The notes under the pieces are model-generated. The model made no database searches. It saw only the letters and a list, made by a program, of their open reading frames with translations, and had not been told where the DNA came from. From assembly GCF_001949145.1 (NCBI RefSeq), contig NW_019091544.1, forward strand, positions 156,479 to 220,478: a stretch of DNA of 64,000 bases, written 5' to 3'. This stretch comes from Acanthaster planci. Taxonomy: Eukaryota > Echinodermata > Asteroidea > Valvatida > Acanthasteridae. This document shows, piece after piece, positions 15,207 through 28,430 of this stretch (positions within the stretch are counted from its first letter, which is position 1; each line of letters begins with the position of its first letter). The translations under genes and the position numbers were made by a program.

Positions 15207-15578
15207 AACGGTCCAGTGGTTTTGTTTATTAATGCATGTTAGTTTACAAATACTCATCCACCATGGCCATACCTTATTGATGTATATTGATTCCTGTAGC
15301 CTACCAAAACGTGCTATTGGTAAAATATTTTTTGCAGGCAGGGCGGATCAACGGTCTGGTAGTTTTGTTTCGTACATGTTAGTATACAAGTACCCATTTA
15401 CCGAGGCCATGTCTTATTGATATCAACTCATTTCTGCAGCCTACCAAAACGTGCTATTGATATTTGTAACTTTCACATGAACATTTTTGCTTGCATAGTT
15501 CGTGGCCATGTATAATGATGCATGCACGCATCCACAGGATACAGTCGCCCTACGAGCATTTTGCTGGATATAAATGTA
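15207..15578. repeat. Duplicated nested repeat, copy 2
   Basis: Direct-orientation partner of 13763-14119, with the same two ~125-bp internal units. It keeps about 13 extra bases at the join between units (CGGATCAACGGT block near 15345-15357) that copy 1 has lost. It is therefore closer to the ancestral arrangement of two full units. Differences between the copies are scattered substitutions, so the duplication is not very recent. Confidence 0.8.
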
Positions 15579-16455
15579 AATCTGTTTTGTTTTACCACCT
15601 TACGTTGAGGTCATTAGTTCAAAAGTAAGTCCCATAAGGCAACAAGAACATCTATTAAGATGCAGTTCCTATGTGACCTTGGACCTTCTTCATTCCGGCA
15701 ATGCGCTTTTGGAATACCTTACTTGCTCATTCTGGTACGCCGTTCCTCGACTCACAAACGTTAAACACGTCAGAGCTTGCGTGTTTGTTGTCGAATGATC
15801 TCCCCTTCGAAATACTGCACTTGCTCAATCTACTACAGGCTTGTGCAGACTGAGGACTTTTGAAACTTAGTTGCAGAGTCTTGCGGCAGCATTCCTCTTG
15901 GTAAACATTTTTATTGAAGTCTTTATCTAATTAATTTGCGTTAGAAGTTTGATAGTGGTGACATTTGCGATTGCGACATTTTTTCTAGAAATAGTCGAAT
16001 GGTTGAGATAATTACATACAATAAATATTCAAGTTCTTGTATTTGTTGGGTATATGTTTCCCATGTTTCTGTTCCCATGGAGGTTTCCAATGTATTCAAG
16101 TCTCATTGGTTCCTGTCGTCCAAAACAGTTCCTTTAATAGTGTCCCTGAAACTGTTCCGTGAGTCGTCATTGTCGTTTGCGTTATTCCATCGGCTCATCT
16201 TCCTGTTGGAGTTTCTCTCCTATTCATGCTTGCCATCAGCCATCTTACCAATTAAGGCTGGCTGTGTGGGTGGCATTGATTGTATGTACAAGGGATTGTG
16301 TGCGCTGCTCATTTCATTGTCAATAACTCTGTGACTGAGCTTTGAAACTTTTCATGGTGAAGGTACATGTAGCAAGTGAGCTGTGGTAGTGTGCAAGTTG
16401 TTGTAGCACCGTGCATGGATATCTCGTTTGTGAGTATATGTGGTCTTGAAATGAA
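15579..16455. other. Non-coding stretch
   Basis: It holds one unrecognised 111-codon open frame (15999-16334, +) rich in Ser, Leu and Phe, with no domain and no splice context. I see nothing else in it. Confidence 0.4.
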
Positions 16456-16530
16456 CGGAGAGTACTCAACGTTTGGGGCAGTATGCTTTGTCCGGCGTCA
16501 GGAGACTGCCAAAACATTGAGTACCCTCCG
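16456..16530. repeat. 75-nt long-stem hairpin
   Basis: CGGAGAGTACTCAACGTTTG... (16456-16482) pairs with 16505-16530, which ends ...GAGTACCCTCCG. The stem is about 26 bp with few mismatches or bulges around a ~22-nt loop. Weaker pairing extends outward for another 10 bases. Length and shape fit either a small MITE or a pre-miRNA-like precursor; the sequence alone cannot decide. Confidence 0.6.
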
Positions 16531-17084
16531 GTACTTTTTTCAGTACCACACATGCTCAGAAAGACATTTTATCTTTGCATGGTGCTACCGCAAACCTCTA
16601 TCACTTGACCCTGTGACTCTTGTACTGAGTTTACCTGAGCTGTACATGCATTGATTACTAACTTCCGTAGTCTATGGTTATAGGTTTTCTGAAATGAGAC
16701 TTTGCGTTCCAACTTCTCCCACTATAAGCAGCTTTAGTGACGTCATCACTAACATTGTGAGTCCCTGTTTGTGTTGCTTTCACTCTCCAACTTGATAAGT
16801 ATTCATGGTCTTCTCAATTACTTTCATTTGTTCGATTTATTGCATCTCCTGCAAAGATGAAGAAATGAAAGTGAACAAATTAATGTACAAACTTGGCAGC
16901 AACGCGAGCGGCAGTCACCCAGAAATTCTGTTTCAACAAATGGTGTACATTAAGATTTAAACAGAAAAAAGAATAATTATACAAATTGCGTCACACATAT
17001 AGTGAGTTTAAATATTATAATACTTTTTAAAAATTATTATTAATCATTTCTGGTAATGACACCAATGATTTCTGCAAGCCTGCA
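16531..17084. other. Non-coding stretch
   Basis: AT-rich; I see no gene, hairpin or recognised repeat in it. Confidence 0.4.
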
Positions 17085-17290
17085 TGCAGAAACTTGTAGA
17101 GAGGAGACAGTGAGAAGCAGTGACAGTTTTTGAGGTATGAGGAAAACCCCACAGGAATATTCTGGGTAAAACCCACGAAATCAGGTAGGGACTGAAAACC
17201 CAATCCACATGTGGAACGGGCCGAGATTCAAACCTGTGCCGGAGAGGTGGAAGGCGAGGAAAGAACTACAACACCAACCCGACTCCTCGA
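17085..17290 (-). mobile_element. tRNA-derived SINE, reverse orientation
   Basis: Read on the minus strand, it starts with a tRNA-like head. A GGTTGGTGTTGTAGTTCT-like A-box region (about 17282-17260) is followed by CCTCGCCTTCCACC and a GGTTTGAATCTC B-box (about 17237-17224). A conserved body follows, with TGGATTGGGTTTTCAGTCCC and GTGGGTTTTACCCAG. From memory, this order (tRNA head with B-box, then a GGGTTTTCCC-type central domain) matches SINEs spread widely through invertebrates, possibly the MetaSINE superfamily. The family name is inference. The copy looks diverged and non-functional. Confidence 0.7.
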
Positions 17291-18503
17291 ATTATTTGTA
17301 AACAGTGACATGAATTTTTAATAACCTGAAACAAACCTTCATGTACATTAGTTGCCTGAACAGTTTTTCTGCCATTGTTAAAAATCATTCGATGACGGAG
17401 GAATAATAGCAGTCAGTTTTATCGTCGTGTCATTTTTAAATGAAACTTGTCAAACTTGTTGTTATTCAATTAATCTGACGTTAAGGTTCATCAGAATTTG
17501 TCAAATTGATGAATTGTTATTAACATACAGTGAAGTTTGTGTCAAAACGTAAGAGGGTTGAACATGGATACACTTATTGTCCTGAAAAGTAATTTTATGA
17601 TTAATGTATAAGGGTGATTATAAGTTCAATTGAAATTTATTCCTTGTTTGTTGAGATATCTAACGACATCGTCAAGCTTCACTGCTTCTGCCCAACTTGT
17701 AGTTCAACTTTGGCCTTTTACGAATACATTATTATGTTTCCAAGGCAGGGATGTTTTTCTCCTGCCTAGAACCCACATGATTAACCACTTTATTCCGTTG
17801 CCATGGTAACTATTTTTGCTGTTCACTGGTTTGGCTCTTGATGCAGTAGCTGACTTGCTTCAGCAGTCTCTTTATTAGATCAGTTGGGACCGTTTCTTGG
17901 GGTCCAATTATTTTCTAAATCCTTGTCATGGACACCGAGTTGCATACACAGCCATGAAAAGAATATCATTCACTGAAAGTTGTACGTAGTACATGCAATT
18001 GAAAAGATATGCTAAAAAGCGGAAGACGATCTAACAACAGATCGTGGCATAAAAAACGAACGAGGGAATCCAGGGACTCGGGTATGAAAAGTTTACAAAG
18101 ATTCATATTTTCTTTCCTGTCAACCTTGAATGCTGAGACACAAAATAGTGAGTTGCTGCAGCGAGTAAATAGGTTCCTCACGCAGATATTGAGAAGCTTG
18201 GTACAGCAGTCAACAGAAATTACTGGTCAACCGACATGAACTCCTCATGTGAAGAGCAGAACCTCAATTACGTGGTGAGTTGAGGTATGTGAAGTAATTT
18301 GATGAGACGCAAGATTGAGAAGTTTTATCCAAAAACTGAGGACATATTTAGAAGTTTGTGGAATAGCACTGGCACCCGGAACGAATGGTACTTTTTCTTA
18401 GTTCCCTGGGGAAATGGAAAGAACATTTAGAATCATAAATTTAGAGCTCGTATTATACCCAAACTGCTGCAGACTGCTTGCTTGTCACCTAAAATACAAA
18501 TCG
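17291..18503. other. Non-coding stretch
   Basis: Short, overlapping ORFs on both strands around 17966-18239 mirror each other and show no domain. No gene is supported. Confidence 0.4.
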
Positions 18504-18592
18504 AAAACGTTGGAGGGCCTGACGTTTCGATCCTAGCAGAAAATGCCATGTTGTCTTTGAGAAAGAAGATCAAAACTTCAGGACCTTCTACT
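18504..18592. repeat. Inverted-repeat element with GGGCCTGACGTTTCGATC core
   Basis: The arm GGAGGGCCTGACGTTTCGAT (18512-18531) is roughly the reverse complement of GATCAAAACTTCAGGACCTTC (18568-18588). I recognise the core GACGTTTCGATCCTAGCA as a widely dispersed short palindromic repeat in marine invertebrate genomes (recall, not verified). ORFs on both strands here are by-products of the palindrome. Confidence 0.55.
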
Positions 18593-21500
18593 TTTTTATT
18601 AAAAAAATGTGCACTGAAAATATTTGATGCCCACATTTGTCATTTACTTCAACCACCATTAACGACTCTACCGTAAATCTGTCTTTGTAATCCTATTCTA
18701 CTATATATAGTTTCAAGAGGTTTAGATGATGATAATAACCAAAATAGTAATTTTTCAGTATTCAAATTACACTTCGAACGACTCCTTTCTTTAAGAAAGT
18801 AGAATAAAAAATAGAACAACACGGCACCTTACGTAACATATTGCACGGCAAAGATTTACCGAAAATGAACCACACCGTAAAAATAACAGATTGAATCCTG
18901 GTCTTAGCATCAAACGCATTTCGTTTTTATAAATCTGTCGATCGTACTTCCATTTTGTGCCAGACGAATACGATTCTTCGTTTCTCGAAGTGCGCCGTGA
19001 ATGATACGTTTGTGGCACGTTCCATGCTCTAAGTGCTGTAAGAGACCTCCATCAATATAATTTGTGACTACGTCTAGCTTGAAACTTGATAATGCAATGT
19101 GTCCCCACAAGGTGAATGAAAAGGTAAGAGGGACCAGTGCTGGTTGGACGTTAAAGTTAACTACATTCTTGTCCATCAGATGTATTTGAAGTCGCAAAAT
19201 GACTTGTAAACACTGGTCATGTTCTTGCAATAAGCTACAGAGGAACAAAACTTGAAACCCGCTGTCAGTGGTCATGTAACATTAACCCTACGTTAGGGTG
19301 GCTGGCAAAAGTATTGAAATTGGAGGACTCGGGATAGTTTTGTAGAATAAGGAAGTCGAATGGTGGTACAATGCTGCCCCAGCTTGAAATCTGCACGGTT
19401 GTCAAAACTATTTAGGTTATTTTTTTCCTTCTTAAATTGCCATCAAAATACAAGGACACAGGAACCATCCTATTCTTAGTTATGATTGAACTTTATCATT
19501 TCCAATTTGAATAATCGGAAGCGTCCTCCGAGCAAGATAGAACTACAACATGTCTCAGGTGGGCAATAAGTAAATTAAATTAAACAGGCAAATAACTAGG
19601 GGACTCCTGAATTCTCGGCAGATGTTTTGTACACACGCAAAGCTGACGCCTACGTGGCCAAATTTCCGTTTCGTGGTTCGGACTCCTCTTTATTGTTATC
19701 TGAAGTGAATTACATTAGCTTGTAATTTGTATTTAGGGTTACACAAAACTTTGAGTCACACTAACAGTCGACGTTTTAACTTACACATGTGTGATACATG
19801 TCCAATGCATTTTGCTGTCCATAGAGCGTATTGCTGTAACGGGGTTGGGTTACTCTGGGAAGTTAAAGCAGTGTGAATTTTTGTTTGCTTAACACTAAAA
19901 TGGGGTAAAGCATCCCTGTAAAACAACGCCTTGCATACTTACTTTTCCTTTGGAGTAGGTCACACACACAAAACAGGGCCGTAAGTGTATTCAGAAAATT
20001 ATTTTCATTCTCATAGTAAACCTCAATCTATCAGACAAAAATGCACACACAAATACACCTGCTGTTGTTACGTTAAAGGGGGCTTACAACCCAGCTGAAT
20101 TTTATGATCTGTTTTTGAATGTATTAGTACTGTATACCGTACTTTGTGTCATACTTCAGTCTGAGAACATTAAGTACAGACATTCCTAATTTTGTTGCGT
20201 TATTCAAGTGTGGAATGTCATGTGCTAACAAAGCTATTTTCTCAGTCCCGGAAATATTTAGGAGGCGTTGTTCGTCAGGTTTTTTAAGGTTATACATTTG
20301 CATCATATTTTGATATTATACTTTATTGGTAAGTAAACCTTCTTACATAAACTATTTATCATACACAGTTTCGGTCTTACCTGATCCATCTTGTTGCATT
20401 TAAGGGGGTACATAGGCCTACATGATGTTTGTTGCCGAAAAAGAATAATTTCTTGAAATGACCACAGAAAAGGTTTGATTCGATTTTTTTCTTGATTCGT
20501 TTTTTCTTAATTGGCGTCCTAACATTGTAAGGGTATGAGACTATGCCATTGACGTGTCCTCGAAGAAGACGTCTTGTACCAGCCATCAATACGTCCTCGA
20601 AAAAGACTCGTCGCAGCCACCAACCAAGGGGGACATTGCAAGGGATGGAACTGGCAAATTTTCATCTAGATTTTTGTTTTTTGGGGGAGGGAATACATTG
20701 AGCCTTTGTAGGTATTAGCCTTGATAGAACGTGCGGTATTGAACCTGTAACACTCCCACTTGACTGCATCAATTGCAGTGACACATGTGCAGTCTTGTAC
20801 CATGCCTCCTCATTGGCTATTAAAAATGTGTACTCCGTTTCTGTGGCAACATATTAAGCACACGTGACTGACTGGAGGAAATATATGCTCCTCAGTGCTG
20901 GTGTGTATCGACCTGTGATAATGAGGCGTGAGTGTAGTAAAGGAGAGCTTAATTGAGAAGGTGTGTCAGAGAATTGGTCGCCTAGAGAGCTGCCTTTATA
21001 TGAGGAGGACCTTCCCATCAAGGCAAGTTGGGTAAGTTAGTGTCTGGATTCGAAGGCCTAATGTTTAGGTCTTTGCTCTGTTGGGTGTGATTTTTAGCTT
21101 TTGTGAACGATGCATCTCAGTAAGATTTACTTTCATTTTGAGTACACCCATTAAGTATATGCCTTTTATCGGAGTAGCGTAACGTGACATTTTTGCGTAT
21201 CTTAAAATGAATATTTTGTTACCTGTAGGAAGTGTAGAGTTTCTTTGAGAAACACCTAGTATTGATAGTATATGTATGTGATAATGATCAGTAAGACCAA
21301 AATGGCTAGATTGTTCCATCCCCGCCGGCTTCACAGTTATTTAAAATGTTTCTACAGTCGTAGTACATGTAGATCTCGCCAGGATGATTTCCCGCGGGTA
21401 ACAGGTACTTCAGATGATTGGTCATGGTTCAATCACTGACCCCTTACCCTAGAGTGTTGACAAATGTGTAACTGAAGCCTGACTTCAAAATTGGTGTCTG

Positions 21501-22827
21501 AAAGAATAATATTCATCTGATTCGGCCAGGGATTTGTCTTCCCACCTGTAATTTTCGCAGGGATAAATTAGAAATGAATCCGACTATCTGAAGTTTTATC
21601 TGTGTATTCCGATTCACTTTTCTTTAGTTTCCATACTGATGGGGGGGGACTGTTGATAGTTAAAAGGTGCATATTTCAAAAAGTTGTAATAAGAGGAAAG
21701 GTGTTTGGAGTTTGATATGTTGGAGTACGACTAAATTCAATCTTGTTGCTGGGCTAGAGTTGGCATTCCGGGTATCAGTCGAGTTTGTATGAGGCTGTTT
21801 TAAACCCATTATTTTGGTTGACATTGCTATATCGTACTTTAGGAAGTTGTCTGAGTTTCAACGCTCTATATGTTTAGTTTTTTTCCCACTCCTTCTACAT
21901 TATCCTATCTTTGGGTTTTCAGGGTCAAGATGTTTTTTCCACCTTTGTCTTTTCGAATCACTTTAATTTTTTTAAGTTTCATTTTTGTTCTTGTTGGAAT
22001 CTATGTTGCTCTTCTCAATCGCAACATTCTTTTCAATATTTTGTCCAGGGTAAGCTGTAATGTTTACCTACGTATTAATGGGATTTTTTTTTTCATGTTG
22101 GAAACTACGTTGCACTGCTCTGTCGCAACAATCTTTTCAACATTTTGTTCGGGGTGAGCTACAATGTTTACTCGCGTGTTAATGGGAACGTTTTCACAAC
22201 ATAAACATTTACATTACGAAAAGCTGTGCACCTACGTATAACAAACACCAGGTGCTCTGTCAATGTGTGACATTTAGATGTGTTAACTGATCAGCCGATG
22301 TTAGTCTATTGAACGACTCCAAGCAGGTCTATGCTACCTGTGTTGGTTCAACTCCTAATGCAAAGTTTACATTGGTAAAGGAAACAACTGGGCTCCGTCA
22401 TTTTTCAGAAGTGTTGGCATAAACGGTTTGGACACGTTTTCTTTAATTCAATTTACAGTAGACTGTCGAAGCCCGAAGCCCATTGATAATTACTGAATAT
22501 CGGTCTTTGTTTTGCACTCTTGAAAGAAAATGAATGATAGCTCGTAAAGATAGGTCCCCGAGAAGAGTGGTACAATTGCGTGTAAAAGGAAATCGGAAAA
22601 TGCACTAGATGGTAAGGTTACCTTCACCACCAGTGAGCTTGTAAACCCTCCGAAACCTATTGTGCATGCAATTAAACAAGTCTGTTCTTCGCCGATATCA
22701 GAAGCTGTGGCTATTAAGCATTTTGAAATGCTTCCTACAACGTTGCTGTAGTTCAACGATCAACAAGAGTAACGGTACAAATCACTCACCAGTATTTGCT
22801 CCAGTGCAAAACGTACGTGTGACAATA
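18593..22827. other. Non-coding stretch
   Basis: It holds an unrecognised 121-codon minus-strand frame (18910-19275). Direct repeats of a GTCCTCGAAGAAGAC-like motif lie at about 20555-20607. Neither supports a gene. Confidence 0.4.
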
Positions 22828-22945
22828 GGGGGTTTGCATAGCTGCCATCTTGTAGGCTGTTCTTTTGTTCCACTGTACGTGCACAAAGAAGGTTTCCTTG
22901 TGGAACAAAAGAACTGCTCTGCAAGATGGCTTCCACGCAAAACCT
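22828..22945. repeat. 118-nt long-stem hairpin (MITE-like)
   Basis: 22831-22873 pairs with 22900-22944. The arms carry GCCATCTTGTAGGCTG... and ...TCTGCAAGATGGC, then TTCTTTTGTTCCAC opposite GTGGAACAAAAGAA. The stem is about 43 bp with a handful of mismatches around a 26-nt loop, which itself contains the near-palindrome TGTACGTGCACA. The stem is longer than a typical animal pre-miRNA, so a small inverted-repeat transposon relic is the likelier reading. Confidence 0.65.
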
Positions 22946-25900
22946 TTATAGCACATGGTAGCTCACGCTATGTTGGGGTGCCTGCAGAATGCTGGACTAC
23001 CACGCTTGTTTACAACAAAAGCACACCACAGAAAACCCCTTATGTAACTAAACAGGAAGCGTTTTAGTTAAAACCTTCAAACGGCGTACTAAATTTTCAA
23101 ACAGTTTCGGTTTAGCGCTAAATCCACCGTCTGAGGTGGTTTAAATCACTCTGCAAGTGTCGAGAAAAGAAACGATTCCGTGTAAATTTGAAAGCCTTCA
23201 GACACTGTTTTAGCTAAAATTTACACCAAATTGAGTACAATTGTCGTTTTAAGGGAATTTAAAACAGTGTCTTAACATACCCTAACGTAAATGGTATCTT
23301 ATTTCGCTACACAATGCATCTTTAATCCCAAGTTAGCAGCCGAACGAGATTGCGTTCAAGGGCCGTTCCATTGGTCTAATGCACACAGACAGGTCTTCCA
23401 GATGACGTGTCTGTTAGGTGTGAGTTTGGCGTGCAAAGGAGTCAAGCATGACAGATGTCAGGGTAGATATTTCAGCGGGTAGGTAAAAACGTCTGCGTAA
23501 AGAAACGTCACATCATGGGCAATTGCTTGTGGATGGATCAGAGATTATCGAGTGAAAGCCATTTTTAAAGGGGACGTGAGATCTCAGTGCTTGTAAAATC
23601 ATAACATACGAGTTGATATTAGTGAACCACGAAATAGTAGGGCCTATATACACTGCGTGAAAATTTGGATTTGAAACAAGAAATGGTTACTCTCTCCTCT
23701 CACCGTGAAAATATGTTGTAATCATTTTAAGAAGATTTTTGGAGTTCCGAACTGTCCAGTAACTTGGAGAAGCTGGGGTGGTGTAGTGCCAGCGCTTTCC
23801 TGGTTAGCCTATTAGTAGTTGGAGTGTTAATACATTTCGACACCTCTAAATGCTCTTTGAGACCTCTAACGATCTGATGTGATTTACCGTTGTCCGTTTG
23901 CCAAACAATTGCCGACCGTGAAAAAGTATTGCTTCCAGTATTGCTTCCAACCTAAAGTAAATGAATTTTGTGGGTAAAATGGGCTTTTTAACTGCAATCT
24001 AGCTCCGTGGAGGAGTCTCCAGGCTTAATAGGACCCATCATTGATAAAGCTGCCAACAGCTTCAAACTTTTGTTTGTGAGATAGCACATCTGTGTCTTTC
24101 TCCGAGGTTTTAATGAACAGTGGTTCTTAAAGTGAAGAAAAGCTTTTCCCAACAGTCCCTCAATTGAAGTGTTACATAGTGTAAGACACTCCCTTAAGGC
24201 AATAAATATAGTGCAAGAAGCTGCTTTATTGTCTACACATGATCTCTTCCCTCCTCGCAAGATTTGCTGTGCTATGGTTTTTACCATTCCGCAGCATCTG
24301 GTCCTGCTAAGTTCGTGGGTAAATGCACTTTCTGATGGCTTTGTGGGCAGCTATGTTATACCTCCCGCGAAGACATATTCACAGGTTAACACTGCGTCAC
24401 CTCGCTAGCAGAGAGGAGTTTGATAATAATACAGATTGCGAAACTTGACGAGGTTCATTTATGACTTTGAAGAGTTCACGATGAGGACAAAAATTACTCG
24501 GGGATCTATATGCTTTCAAAGTACATACGAAAAGGTCCTGGAATTTCATTAAATTTTGTCGAAGGAGCATATGTTGTATTATATTTCCCATTCATATTTT
24601 TGAATTTGATACCAATTCGTCTTCTAACCTAACGGTATGACAATACCGTTTTACTAGTTGCTGTCACGTTTTAACCCTCAGTTCGCAAGTTAAGCTGTTG
24701 GGGGAATCCAAATGTTTTTGCTGTCTTTAAGTGGCTCCTGGATTTGGCCAATATATTGAATCTAAATACGAAATAGGACCTGACGCTGTATGCTTTGAAA
24801 TCCTTTCATCCTGCGATTTCCTGATGTTCATGTATTTTTTTCCAAGTTGGGGAAAACCCGTTTCCTATCAGTAATCAATATTTGCCTGAGGTAGTGTTTT
24901 AAGACTTTGCCTTATCAGCAGCCCGCATCTTGAATGCATTAAATGGTTAAGTGGAGTAGCACATCGCTTCATCTGTAGAGTGTAGTTGTTCTGTATTTTG
25001 CATATTTCTTTCGTTGTGGAATTTGGCATGATACAGTTTCACATATGAAAGGGTTAAGAGGGCGAAAATGTTTAAAAATTGTTGCAGCAATGTAGCGTTT
25101 TAAATCCACTTTGCACACTGGACAAAAATTCTGAATTATATGGAACTGCTTTTTCTTTAGGTTTGATTTATTTTTCTTGTGCTAAATGCCACGCTTTGCA
25201 AGATTCCTCCCGTAGCAAATGTGATGGGTCGATCGCACAGCATGTGATATTATTTCTTGTAAAAGAAAACTAATACATCGTTGCATGTTGTTGATGTTTT
25301 CTCAAATATGAAGGCAGTGAATCGGTGGCGGAAGATGTTTGCAACGTGATCGATCGGCCATTAAGTCCATCTAAACTGTCTGTCCTATTGAAAGTTTTGA
25401 AAGCTATAACGTGCATTTCACTCTAGCTATTATTGTGCAATATTCAACACGGCTATTAACTGCAGTTGGTTCTAACTACATGTACAGTATATTGGGAGCA
25501 CATGGTAGTCAGACACGCTTTTATACATCAACTCTTACCTTGACTAGTACTCTTAGTGTTAGCTGTCGTGAGTTGTGTGTTCTGGTTACCAGATCTTTGC
25601 AATCCTGTTTTAGCGGTGACGAATTTTCACGCTAGCGCACCGCTCAAATAAAATTTTTCCCGGCCATTTTTGCACGTTGAAATTTATCTGTGTGACTTGG
25701 GCATATATAGGAGCAAATACTCCTAGCTGCTTCAAATTGAAACCGTTCTTGGCATTGCTAAGTATTTGCAAACTAGCTCAAGGCATTAGAAATCTCCGGG
25801 ACGTCAGAAGGTAATAGGCACGCACTCACATAGTGTGAAAGTTTGTTATAATTGGACCGATATCCACAGTTGTTGCAACATGTCGCATTTCCAGTATGTT

Positions 25901-28345
25901 ACATTCCTAAAGATGTATTGCCCGCTGCTATTACATGTATTGGACTTCTTCCATTATTCTATCGTAAGGTTAAATATCCGAAAATATATATAAGAACCCC
26001 TTTTTCCTGTTCATTCGAAATACTGACAGGGTATTTGCGGTCTGGTTAGCCTTTAGGACAGTCAAGGGTGTAGTTAAACAGAATTAAAACATGTTAAAAT
26101 CAACAAGATGCATTTACATATAACAAAAACATAAATTGTGATACCTCTAAAGAGTGATGAAAATTATAAAGAGAATGTATACAGCCTTGAGTAAAGGCTC
26201 TAACATTTCACCATTATCAATGTAGATTGATTCACCTCCATCATGCGCCTTTTATTACTCTTCTTCAAGGTATGGAGACCAGCGGCATTGACCTCTCTTG
26301 GTGATTATCATGCTGATAATCATCATGGAATAATCACGCTAATCTCGAGATGTTCAGTCTGGAAGCATGGAGACCATGGTTGTCCTAGATCATGTTTTGA
26401 ACCTTTTGTGGCCTGTTTTGATAATGAGTTATTGCGGCATTTTGCCCAGCATGCTTAGCGAGGCTCATTTCCTAAGGCTTGAGGGGGATTCAAATGCATA
26501 CACTTTGTTTTAAAAATCACGCGCCTCGTTCTGTAAGAAGTGGATGTCTCCTCATTTGGTTAGGGTTTCACTCTGGTCCTAGTCCTCCTCACTGCGACAT
26601 TTGTGGGTATTTCTGTCGGTGCTTAGCTGGCATGTTTTTGAAATGTGATTAGTATTGTGTGAACGGTTCAAAAGCAGTTTAGAAATCTTGATAACTGCAT
26701 CCTTTGTGGCAAACTGATAAAATTGCTAGGTAACGGAACCCATGTTATATTTGCCAAACCTTTCAGGTTAGTAAAAGGAACTGTTGCATTGTACATTGTC
26801 CTGTGATCAGTTGATTTTGTTCAGCATTGGGGAACTTTTGTTCGAATTGTTCAGATTACCTCGTCATTGTGTTTTGTAGGTTTAGTTTATTGTAAAAAGT
26901 TGTATTGAGTAAAAATTATGTGTTATTAATGCAGGGAAATCCCTTCGATTCGCTTGGTATGTGTCGGGAACTGTATTTCAGTTGAACTGATGTTTTAATC
27001 ATCTTTCAAAATTAATTTAGACTTCTAAACTTTACTGTACTTAAATAGAGTGTTTCGTGTAACGTTCACATGCTAACTTACGCTCATACACGCCTGTGTT
27101 TGATTTGTGTGTGATGAGGGCCCGTGTTTTCATGTTGACACCAAATATATTTCTGAAATCAATCTCAATTCAATAGACGGGCCATTGTGAAAAAGTGCAT
27201 TGGCATTTAGAAGTGCAGGAATGTTAGGGTTAATGATCAGCGATAGTTTCTTAGCTCTATAAACTCTTGCTATAGTTTTAAAGTTATAGTTTAGGTTTCA
27301 CATATGGGGGTGTTAAGGCCGGAGCCAGACCAATTTTTTGTCGGGGGAGGGGAAACAAGTAAGCAGCGTCTCCGGTGCCTTTTACATTAATTGATTACAC
27401 CTGTCACAATGAATGAAGTAGCTGCTCAGAAACAATTTCCTTGAACAAGATGGCTCTGTCCATACAGAACAACCTCCATTTAAAACACGTAATATCTTCA
27501 CTCTGATTGATTTTAAAAAATCCTCATTTTTTTTGGGGGGGGGAGTGGGTTTGGGGCATGGCCCCGTGGCCCCCCTTAATCCGCCCTTGAGGGGCGTATA
27601 GAGTACTACTAAAAAGATCATGCAATAATCAGTCAATTGTTTAAAGCTTTGTTTTGTGGACGGTTGGCAGCCGTTTCAGTGGGTATCGTATGTCAAGTGT
27701 TATGTATGAATCCTAAATGACAACAGCTACTGTGCCTCTTTGCGGTCCTGAAAGGAGGCCATTTTATTTAACGGCTAGAGTTTGCTAAAGTTGGATAAAA
27801 AAATCAACACTGTCCCCGATTGCTTAAATTGTGGTTAATTCCTATCCTATTAACAATATCCTATCGATTGCTACAACGCACAGTGGGTACCTATTGTATA
27901 TTTGGCTATATTCTGTTATATCGTTTGACCTCAACATCAGGAAGGCGCATAATAGTTATTGATCCAGAGCACGCGCCAACATTGGAGTCTGATGGCTGAT
28001 TCACAGTTATTGATTCTATAACTTGATGTTAGTCCTTTGATCTTGGCCTGTAGGGGCATCAATTCCGAGGGAATTTGGTATATAAAATTACATTTCTCCA
28101 TGTTTGATCAGAAGGGTCAGGCTATTCAAATGTCCCCCAAACGTATCGTAGTTAGAAAAAATAAGGGTGGATTTTGAGGACCTCTTTGGGCTTCCAAACA
28201 ACCAATATGTATTCATCAGCATTGAAAAGACAGAAAATGAATTTTTTTCATTTGTGTCGTGAACAGTTCCTCCTAGAGTCGGTCAGCCGTTTTTTAAATT
28301 TCCATGTCTGGGGAATTTTTTGATTGACGTCATCTCCCCCATCCT
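22946..28345. other. Non-coding stretch with minor palindromes and a G/C-run repeat
   Basis: A stem-loop with perfect 13-bp arms (AGACACTGTTTTA at 23200-23212, complement at 23260-23272) lies here. So do short palindromes AACGGTA...TACCGTT near 24631 and GATTATC...GATAATC near 26303. Near 27310-27610 is a patch with poly-G/poly-C runs and GGGGCATGGCCCCGTGGCCC. It resembles patches at 35640, 48440 and 50080 and is probably part of one dispersed non-autonomous family. No gene is supported. Confidence 0.4.
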
Positions 28346-28348
28346 TCA

Positions 28349-28430
28349 TCCCTGTCCCTGGCACAAATTTACGCCACTGTTGGTCTGATCCTGTCCCTGG
28401 CACAAATTTACGCCGCTGTTGGTCTGATAG
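28349..28430. repeat. Two-copy 39-bp tandem duplication
   Basis: A 39-base unit starting CCTGTCCCTGGCACAAATTT occurs twice head-to-tail with a single A/G difference. The length is a multiple of three, so an open frame of 117 codons (28324-28677) survives through it. I see no domain in that frame. Confidence 0.75.

Noticed and set aside
15999-16334. 111-codon ORF rich in Ser, Leu and Phe
   Set aside because: No recognisable motif, and a biased composition typical of random AT-rich frames.
17224-17290. Intact tRNA gene on the minus strand
   Set aside because: A- and B-box-like elements are present but the cloverleaf is not preserved, and the SINE body follows directly.
18910-19275. 121-codon minus-strand ORF
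   Set aside because: No recognised family or splice sites; kept only as an unrecognised open frame.
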